A stretch of 7,351 nucleotides of DNA, taken from NCBI GenBank assembly GCA_900754755.1, contig CAAEEC010000202.1, positions 1-7,351 of the forward strand, written 5' to 3'. Origin of the DNA: Clostridia bacterium. Lineage in GTDB: Bacteria; Bacillota; Clostridia; Christensenellales; Aristaeellaceae. The notes beneath the pieces were generated by a model. That model did no database searches and was not told the origin of the DNA. It worked only from the letters and a program-made list of their open reading frames with translations. Below, piece by piece: positions 1 to 5,391 of the stretch; positions within the stretch are counted from its first letter, which is position 1, and every line of letters starts with the position of its first letter. The translations under genes were made by a program, and so were the position numbers.

Positions 1-23
1 AATTGCACCGCTGTACTGGACGC

Positions 24-1565
24 TCAGGGCACAGGCGCATCAGGCCGAGCAAGCTGGTATTTTTTTCGGTATTCACTGGCTGACAAGCCCACTAGTCTTT
101 GGAAAGTAATGGCGAACAGCTTATAGCTGGAAAAGCCCACAGTTGTGGCGATTTCGTAGTTTCGCATTGGCGTGTTCCGCAGCAATCGCTTTGCCTCCTG
201 AATGCGCAAGCCAGTCAGATATACGCTGAAGCTCATTTTGGTCTCCTTTTTGAACTGCCGTCCCCAGTATGCGGGGGACAGATAGAACATCTTTGCCATC
301 TGCGCTACACTCAGCGGCTCGCGGAAGTGCTTTTCCATATAAGCGATTGCCTTTTCGATGATCGGGCTCATTATCGGAAACGCAGTGGAATCCACCTGCA
401 CCAGGGCACAAAAGCCACTGTGTATGGCGGAAAGGGACGGTTTTGCGTGGAGGAAATCCATGACCGGTGCAATTCGATCTGTCCGACGAGTGGAATGCAG
501 CAGGCGCAGGAACATGTGCTGTACGATATCATAGAAAACATTTTCATGAACACGGGCGCTGCTGAGCAAATTCAGCGTCTGCGCGCCGATGTCCAGAATA
601 TCCGGCAAGCAGCCTCTTTCAGCGGCCAGACAAATATGCTCGATATGGTTGAGTAGGGCGTCAACATCCAGGGGTGCCGCATCCGCCTTCGGTTCCTTCA
701 GGTGCAGCAGATGTATGCTCCCAGAATCATAAAGATAGGATACCGCCAGCCGAGCCTTTGCTGCGGCATAGACCAGATGTCCACTCTCAAGCGGATCCAG
801 GGGGTCTGTGATCAGGACCGGCCCGCTGCACAACCCCTGGAGCGCATCCGTTGCCGCCAGCTTCGTCTGAATGGCGTCAGCGGGTATGGAGACTTCGACC
901 AATCCGCCCACCAGCCCCAGATCGCCTAGCGTGTACAGCATATCGCTCCGAAACGTTTCTGAAAGTTTTGCTAGCAGAGTCCATTCCTGCGCCTGCATCG
1001 GGCGCGCCAGCAATATGCGATATAGACATCCCTCGCTGATGGGAATCCCCAGCAGCGCGCCCACCTGGCGAGCGAAGCCTTCCTCTATGCTGTTGGTCAG
1101 AAGGCTCTGGATGAGCCATGCACGCAGCACGCTGCCTGTCTCATTGAGCAATTGCACCGCGCACTCGTGACGGCGGATCTCTTCCTGTTCCTGCAAGAGG
1201 CCATACTGCGCCTTGAGTACAGCCGCAAGAATTGCCGAGGAATCTGCGGGCTTTTCCAGATAGTCAAATGCGCCGCAGCGGATGGCGCGGATCATATATT
1301 CCGGATTGCTGTATCCGGTCAGGATGATCACCCGAAGGTGCGGCAGGATCTCGATCGCCTTTTCCAGAAAGGCGAATCCATCCATCTGCGGCATCTGAAT
1401 GTCAGCAATGATGATATCCGGTGTGGATTTCGGCAGGCTACGCAGGGCCTCACGGGCGTTTGTCGCCTCGCCGCACACGGTGATCCCGTAGTCTTGCCAG
1501 CGGATGGAATGGCGGATCCCCTGGCGAATTAAAACCTCATCGTCCATAATGAACAGGCGCGTCAT
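24..1565 (-). CDS. yesN: Response regulator, YesN family (receiver domain plus AraC-type DNA-binding domain)
   Basis: A 513-residue transcription regulator, the expected partner of the kinase encoded just upstream. The N-terminal receiver domain (about residues 2-120) has all the key residues: acidic pocket D8, D9 and E10, phospho-acceptor D55 in the strand DIIIADIQMP, T83 in VIILTG, and K105 in the YLEKP loop. A long helical linker of roughly residues 120-400 follows, as is usual in YesN-type regulators. The C-terminal AraC domain (about 405-503) has two helix-turn-helix units, near 418-441 and 469-493, the second with a recognisable GFSSYKLFAITFQ core. The ATG start overlaps the kinase stop codon in an ATGA and follows a GAGGAGGAG ribosome binding site (1572-1580), so translation is probably coupled. 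The gene is full length and ends in TGA at 24-26. The family role is activation of nearby sugar-transport genes; control of the divergent operon is inferred. The symbol is given at family level only. Confidence 0.95.
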   Translation of the reverse strand: MTRLFIMDDEVLIRQGIRHSIRWQDYGITVCGEATNAREALRSLPKSTPDIIIADIQMPQMDGFAFLEKAIEILPHLRVIILTGYSNPEYMIRAIRCGAFDYLEKPADSSAILAAVLKAQYGLLQEQEEIRRHECAVQLLNETGSVLRAWLIQSLLTNSIEEGFARQVGALLGIPISEGCLYRILLARPMQAQEWTLLAKLSETFRSDMLYTLGDLGLVGGLVEVSIPADAIQTKLAATDALQGLCSGPVLITDPLDPLESGHLVYAAAKARLAVSYLYDSGSIHLLHLKEPKADAAPLDVDALLNHIEHICLAAERGCLPDILDIGAQTLNLLSSARVHENVFYDIVQHMFLRLLHSTRRTDRIAPVMDFLHAKPSLSAIHSGFCALVQVDSTAFPIMSPIIEKAIAYMEKHFREPLSVAQMAKMFYLSPAYWGRQFKKETKMSFSVYLTGLRIQEAKRLLRNTPMRNYEIATTVGFSSYKLFAITFQRLVGLSASEYRKKYQLARPDAPVP

Positions 1566-3238
1566 TCCTCACTCCTCCTCGTATCGCGCTGCCGGGGCAC
1601 GCGACGTATGGGAAAAATCAGCATAAACAGACATTCGTGAGCGTTGCTGGTACAATAAAAGCGCGCATCTTCGCCAAAGCGCAGCGTAATGCGCTGGTAC
1701 AGATTATTGAGCGCTTGTCCCCTGCATGATCCGCGTTCGGGGCCGTTCTGAATAAGGCGGTTGATGTAGACGGCGTCGGCGGAGCCGTTGTCCCACACGC
1801 TGTAGTGCAGCATGCCGTTCTGCGCGCGGATTTCGACGCGCACCTCGCCGTGCTCCAGATCGTGAATGCCGTGTTGCACGGCGTTCTCCACCAGCGGCTG
1901 GAGCAGCAGCGCGGGCACCTCCAGATCCTCCAGATTTTCCTGCACATCAAAGGCAAATTCCACCGTATTTTGAAAGCGAATTTTTAATATATCCATATAG
2001 CAGCGCACGTGTTCGATTTCCCGGGAGAGCGGCCAGACGCCGGATTTGTCCATGGAAAGGCCCAGGCGAAACAGGCGCGACAGGGAGGAAACCATTTTGC
2101 TGATTTCCTTCTGGTGGCGCATTTCACACATCCAGTGGATGTTGTCCAGCGTGTTGTAAAGAAAATGCGGATTCACCTGCGATTGCAGCGCGTTGAGCCG
2201 GGCCTCGATAAACAGCGTGTGGTTGCGCACGGCCTCGTCCATCAGGCGCTGCAGCTCATCAGACATTTGGTTCAGGCCCTGCGCGAGCATGCCCATTTCG
2301 TCCCTGCGCCGCATGTCGAGGTGCGTGCCGAATTTGCCGCTGCCGATGGCCTCCATGGCGCTGCTGATCCGGCGCACGGGGCGCGTCAGCAGATGGGACA
2401 GCACGACGGATAGCGCCAGCCAGGTGGCAAACGCCAGAACCAGCGCGTATTGCATCGTCTGAATGAGCGGTGTGCGCACGTCCAGGAGGTATTCGCGGTT
2501 GAGCGCCGTGCCCAGCCGCCAGTTCGAATGGGCGAGCTGGCGGATCTGCGAATGGGTTTTCGCATCGTCCCAGGCATTGCCGGTCTGCGAAAGAGGAAGG
2601 ATCACGCTCCCCTGCTCGTCCAGCAGGACGTTGGTCACGAACGCGTCTGCCAGGGAAGAAGACAGCAGTTGCCCGATTTTGTCCGCGTACAGGTAGATCT
2701 TCACATATCCCCAATGCAGGCTGACCTGCTGCTCATCCCGCAGCAGCCGGCACAGGAACGGCTGCCCCTGCATGGCGCCCGATTCGTCCACGCCCCAGTA
2801 ATACATGCCGCGCAGCGCGTCCGCGCGCTCCATATCCGCCGGGGTGAGACGCCCCTGCTTTCCCCAGTGCAGCGATTGCCCGTTGAGGGAGGAGACGTTT
2901 ACAGAGGATACGTATTGGCTGCTGCCTGTGATGGTGAACAGCGCGTTCTGCGCGGTTTCCTTCATGGAGAACAGGACGCCGGCGGGATCGCGGCGATCCA
3001 GCGCCTCGACATAGTCCCGTATGGGGCGGTTGATGATGACGGAGAGGGAGATGTCGTGCGCGGAATCGAACGCCTGATCCAGCACTGCGGCCAGGTTCAG
3101 CGCGTTGTAGTGGCAGAATTCACGCGCCTGCCTGTCGGAATACTCCTGCACGTATGCTCCCAGCACGCCGTAAAGTATGCACAGGGAAAGCACACAGGTG
3201 AGCATGGATATCAACGTTATCTTGGTGCGAAGTCTCAT
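1562..3238 (-). CDS. yesM: Membrane sensor histidine kinase, YesM/LytS type
   Basis: A 558-residue membrane kinase, first gene of the two-component operon. It has a transmembrane segment at about residues 7-30, an extracellular sensor region at about 31-257 (Cache-like by family, low similarity by eye), and a second membrane segment at about 258-284. A HAMP linker follows at about 285-337, beginning LLTRPVRRISSAM. The histidine kinase domain starts with the motif LQSQVNPHFLYNTLDNIHW, with phospho-acceptor H358. The ATPase N box is PLVENAVQHG, with E451 and N452. Two glycine motifs look altered: the G1 box reads WDNGSA where DNGxG is usual (A487), and the G2 box reads GQALNN where GxGL is usual (A509). 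The ATG start at 3238 has a GAGGGG ribosome binding site (3246-3251) seven bases upstream. The length is normal for the family. The ligand is unknown; a carbohydrate or the neighbouring binding protein is a guess from context. Confidence 0.94.
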   Translation of the reverse strand: MRLRTKITLISMLTCVLSLCILYGVLGAYVQEYSDRQAREFCHYNALNLAAVLDQAFDSAHDISLSVIINRPIRDYVEALDRRDPAGVLFSMKETAQNALFTITGSSQYVSSVNVSSLNGQSLHWGKQGRLTPADMERADALRGMYYWGVDESGAMQGQPFLCRLLRDEQQVSLHWGYVKIYLYADKIGQLLSSSLADAFVTNVLLDEQGSVILPLSQTGNAWDDAKTHSQIRQLAHSNWRLGTALNREYLLDVRTPLIQTMQYALVLAFATWLALSVVLSHLLTRPVRRISSAMEAIGSGKFGTHLDMRRRDEMGMLAQGLNQMSDELQRLMDEAVRNHTLFIEARLNALQSQVNPHFLYNTLDNIHWMCEMRHQKEISKMVSSLSRLFRLGLSMDKSGVWPLSREIEHVRCYMDILKIRFQNTVEFAFDVQENLEDLEVPALLLQPLVENAVQHGIHDLEHGEVRVEIRAQNGMLHYSVWDNGSADAVYINRLIQNGPERGSCRGQALNNLYQRITLRFGEDARFYCTSNAHECLFMLIFPIRRVPRQRDTRRSEE

Positions 3239-3265
3239 AATATTTCCCCTCAGTCGTTTGCTGCT

Positions 3266-3294
3266 ATTATAGCATATCTATTAGATGCTTACAA
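3266..3294 (-). promoter_or_regulatory. Sigma-A-type promoter for the kinase/regulator operon
   Basis: Read on the minus strand, TTGTAA (3289-3294) is separated by 17 bases from a perfect TATAAT (3266-3271). A TG placed one base before the -10 box makes it an extended -10 (TGCTATAAT). It lies about 28 bases upstream of the kinase start codon, which would leave a short leader. The -10 box is inside a perfect 13-base palindrome (3262-3274, TGCTATTATAGCA), and the spacer contains a perfect 11-base palindrome (3276-3286, ATCTATTAGAT). Either could be an operator, or simply AT-rich chance. Confidence 0.75.
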
Positions 3295-3312
3295 GGAGGT
3301 GAAATTCTGATA

Positions 3313-3341
3313 TTGGCATAATTCATGGATAGATGTATAAT
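3313..3341 (+). promoter_or_regulatory. Distal sigma-A-type promoter (P1) for the transporter operon
   Basis: TTGGCA (3313-3318), a 17-base spacer and a perfect TATAAT (3336-3341) make this the best consensus match on the plus strand of the gap. The predicted transcript starts near 3348, giving a leader of about 135 bases before the TTG start of permease 1. Confidence 0.65.
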
Positions 3342-3360
3342 ATGCGGATATTTTCCGGAT
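3342..3360. promoter_or_regulatory. Imperfect inverted repeat near the P1 start site, possible operator
   Basis: Arms ATGCGGA (3342-3348) and TCCGGAT (3354-3360) match as an inverted repeat at 6 of 7 positions around a 5-base AT centre. The dyad abuts the P1 -10 box and covers the predicted start site, a classic place for a repressor. Which protein would bind it is unknown. Confidence 0.35.
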
Positions 3361-3368
3361 GAATAGCG

Positions 3369-3406
3369 ATGAAGAGAAACATAACAGCAAATATGAAGAT
3401 AAAAAT
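3369..3406 (+). repeat. Direct repeat upstream of promoter P2, candidate activator site
   Basis: ATGAAGAGAAACAT (3369-3382) and ATGAAGATAAAAAT (3393-3406) agree at 12 of 14 positions and are offset by 24 bases. The second copy ends 14 bases before the -35 box of P2. AraC-type regulators commonly bind tandem direct repeats just upstream of the -35 box, so this is a plausible site for the YesN-type regulator encoded next door. The surrounding sequence is AT-rich, so chance similarity is possible. Confidence 0.4.
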
Positions 3407-3420
3407 CGTTATAATATGGA

Positions 3421-3449
3421 TTGGAATTTTGCGCAAATCTGTGTATTAT
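3421..3449 (+). promoter_or_regulatory. Proximal sigma-A-type promoter (P2) for the transporter operon
   Basis: TTGGAA (3421-3426), a 17-base spacer and TATTAT (3444-3449) form a moderate match to the consensus, 4 of 6 and 5 of 6. The predicted start site near 3456 leaves a leader of about 27 bases before the TTG start of permease 1. The weaker -35 box and the direct repeat upstream would suit an activated promoter. Confidence 0.6.
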
Positions 3450-3482
3450 ATAGATATGACAAGCGCGAAAGGAGTGTGTCCC

Positions 3483-4415
3483 TTGGCAGCCAACGCAGTA
3501 CGCAAGCGGGCCTTTATTCAGCGCACGCGTCTGAACAGAAACTGGGATCTGTATTTGTTGCTCCTGCTTCCCATTGCCTATTTTGCGGTCTTCAAGTATC
3601 AGCCGATGTATGGCCTGATCATCGCCTTCAAGAATTTTTCCGCGCGCAAGGGCATTCTGGGCAGCGCATGGGTGGGGCTGTACCATTTTGAGAACTTCTT
3701 TGCCAGCTACTATTTCCCCCTGTTCCTGAAAAACACGCTGCTGATCAGCCTGTACAGCATCTTTCTCGGCTTCCCCATGCCCATCCTGCTGGCCCTTTCG
3801 ATCAACGAAATCGCCGCGCCGCGGATGAAGAAATGCGTGCAGACCATTGTATACATGCCGCACTTCCTTTCGGTGATTGTTACGTGTTCGCTGGTGATTC
3901 AGTTTCTTTCGCCCACGACGGGCATCATCAATAAGCTGATCGTGGCGCTGGGCGGCACGCCGCAGTATTTCATGGCGATGGAAAGCGCCTTCAAGTCCAT
4001 CTATGTGCTGTCGGATGTGTGGAGCGGCATGGGCTGGAACGCGATCATTTATCTGGCGGCGCTGTCCGGCATCGACCCATCGCTGTATGAATCCGCGGAA
4101 ATCGATGGCGCGAACCGCTGGCAGCGCATCCTGTACATCAACCTTCCGGGCATCCTGCCGACGGTCGTGATCACGCTGATCCTGCGCTCTGGCAGCGTAA
4201 TGAACGTTGGATATGAGAAGATCCTGCTTCTGCAGAACGAGCTGAATTACAATTCCAGCGAGGTCATCTCGACGTATGTATACAACAAGGGCGTGCTTCA
4301 GGCACAGTATTCCTTTTCGACGGCGGTGGGCCTGTTCAACAACGCCATCAATTTCGTGGTGCTGACGCTGGTCAACCGCATGGCAAAAGCCGCCCAACAG
4401 GACACTTTGTGGTGA
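3483..4415 (+). CDS. lplB: ABC sugar transporter permease 1, LplB type
   Basis: A 310-residue inner-membrane subunit of a binding-protein-dependent carbohydrate importer. I place the start at the TTG at 3483, because AAAGGAG (3468-3474) lies eight bases upstream and the good promoter P2 lies just before that. The frame is open upstream to an ATG at 3369, but that start has only a weak ribosome binding site, precedes the P2 start site, and would add 38 AT-rich residues not expected in LplB. Six hydrophobic segments are visible, at roughly residues 23-41, 82-103, 120-143, 177-196, 222-242 and 278-296. The cytoplasmic EAA loop (about 201-224, LYESAEIDGANRWQRI) contacts the ATPase. The N-terminal part contains the family pattern YQPMYGLIIAFKNF. 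The gene ends 11 bases before permease 2. The symbol is a family assignment; the sugar is unknown. Confidence 0.93.
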   Translation: MAANAVRKRAFIQRTRLNRNWDLYLLLLLPIAYFAVFKYQPMYGLIIAFKNFSARKGILGSAWVGLYHFENFFASYYFPLFLKNTLLISLYSIFLGFPMPILLALSINEIAAPRMKKCVQTIVYMPHFLSVIVTCSLVIQFLSPTTGIINKLIVALGGTPQYFMAMESAFKSIYVLSDVWSGMGWNAIIYLAALSGIDPSLYESAEIDGANRWQRILYINLPGILPTVVITLILRSGSVMNVGYEKILLLQNELNYNSSEVISTYVYNKGVLQAQYSFSTAVGLFNNAINFVVLTLVNRMAKAAQQDTLW

Positions 4416-4426
4416 GGGGGATCGAT

Positions 4427-5344
4427 ATGGGCTTGCGCAAATTCGCGGCGCGCGCGGCGCGCAGATCCTCGGCGGATGCGGTGTTTCTGCTGTGCAACGG
4501 GCTGTTCCTGGGCTTCATTTTGCTGATTGTGATCTATCCGGTGTGGTACGCGTTCATCGCCTCGTTTTCCGATCCGATGGCCGTATCGCGGGGCGAGCTC
4601 GTGCTCCTGCCGAGGGGATTCGATCTGTCCGCGTATGAAAAGGTCTTTGGATACGAGCGCGTTATGACGGGATACCGCAACACGATCGTATACACGCTGG
4701 CGGGCACCGTCGTGAATACGCTGATGGTCGCCATCACCGCCTATCCCCTGTCCAGGCGGGATCTGTGGGGCAGAAATGTGCTGACGAAGCTGTTTGTGTT
4801 CACGATGTACTTTTCCGGCGGGCTGATCCCCACATATCTGCTGGTGCGCAATGTGGGGCTGTACAACAGCATGTGGGCGCTGATCCTGCCATCGTGCGTC
4901 AGCATGTACAACGTCATCATCATGCGCTCGTATTTCAGCAATTCCCTGCCGTTTGAATTGCAGGAGGCGGCGATGATCGACGGATGCTCCAATGTGTCCA
5001 TGCTGCTGCGCATTGTGCTGCCGTTGTCCACGCCCGTGCTCGCGGTCATCCTGCTATACCATGCGGTCGGCTACTGGAACATGTATTTCAGCGCGCTCAT
5101 CTACCTTGCGGACGCGGACAAATATCCGCTGCAAATGGTGCTGCGCGACATTCTGATCTCCACTCAGATCACCGAGATGATGGACACGGCGGAGAGCGCG
5201 GAAAGCATGATCCAGCAGGCGCTGCTGGCAAACAGCATCAAGTATGCGCTGATTGTGGTATCCAGCGTCCCGGTAATCGTGATTTACCCGTTCCTGCAAA
5301 AGTACTTTGAAAAGGGGATCATGCTGGGCGCTGTAAAGGGATAG
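4427..5344 (+). CDS. lplC: ABC sugar transporter permease 2, LplC/YtcP type
   Basis: A 305-residue inner-membrane permease that would pair with permease 1 to form the transport channel. The frame is open from a GTG at 4409, inside the end of permease 1. I choose the ATG at 4427 because GAGGGGG (4414-4420) lies six bases before it and it leaves a clean 11-base gap. Hydrophobic segments run at roughly residues 19-40, 84-107, 119-140, 146-168, 195-216 and 274-290. The cytoplasmic EAA loop (about 178-203, LQEAAMIDGCSNVSMLL) has E180, A181, A182 and G186 in the expected places. The C terminus ends FEKGIMLGAVKG, the typical ending of this family, so the gene is complete. It is cotranscribed with its neighbours. 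The symbol is a family assignment. Confidence 0.94.
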   Translation: MGLRKFAARAARRSSADAVFLLCNGLFLGFILLIVIYPVWYAFIASFSDPMAVSRGELVLLPRGFDLSAYEKVFGYERVMTGYRNTIVYTLAGTVVNTLMVAITAYPLSRRDLWGRNVLTKLFVFTMYFSGGLIPTYLLVRNVGLYNSMWALILPSCVSMYNVIIMRSYFSNSLPFELQEAAMIDGCSNVSMLLRIVLPLSTPVLAVILLYHAVGYWNMYFSALIYLADADKYPLQMVLRDILISTQITEMMDTAESAESMIQQALLANSIKYALIVVSSVPVIVIYPFLQKYFEKGIMLGAVKG

Positions 5345-5347
5345 GCG

Positions 5348-5363
5348 ACGCATGCTCATGCGT
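5348..5363 (+). other. RNA hairpin between permease 2 and the binding-protein gene
   Basis: ACGCAT (5348-5353) and ATGCGT (5358-5363) form a perfect 6-base-pair stem around a GCTC loop, starting four bases after the permease 2 stop codon. There is no run of T after it, so it is not an intrinsic terminator. A stem just upstream of a binding-protein gene could mark an mRNA processing site or protect the 5' end of a shorter transcript, allowing more binding protein than permease. That role is inferred. Confidence 0.45.
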
Positions 5364-5391
5364 GGCGCAATAAAGTAAGGAGGAAACACTC

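Noticed and set aside
1..11. AATTGCACCGC at 1-11 also found at 1150-1160
   Set aside because: It is only 11 bases, one copy lies inside the regulator gene, and there is no flanking similarity. A chance match.
1..23. Terminator after the regulator gene
   Set aside because: Only 23 bases lie beyond the stop codon and no stem followed by a T run (minus strand) is visible in them.
2450..3310. 286-codon open frame on the plus strand opposite the kinase
   Set aside because: The kinase has clear domains on the other strand. This frame has no family features and ends inside the promoter region.
3325..3366. 13-residue open frame with a CxxC (MDRCIICGYFPDE), possible leader peptide
   Set aside because: It starts inside promoter P1, ahead of the predicted start site, and has no ribosome binding site at a usable distance.
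3410..3415. Another perfect TATAAT between P1 and P2
   Set aside because: No acceptable -35 box lies 16-18 bases upstream. The region is AT-rich, so this is probably chance.
3369..3482. ATG at 3369 or 3456 as the start of permease 1
   Set aside because: Neither has a good ribosome binding site, whereas the TTG at 3483 has AAAGGAG at ideal spacing and gives the usual family length.
3267..4397. 376-codon open frame on the minus strand opposite permease 1
   Set aside because: The translation is His/Arg/Gln/Asp-rich without recognisable motifs, and it crosses the divergent promoters. It is a shadow of the permease gene.
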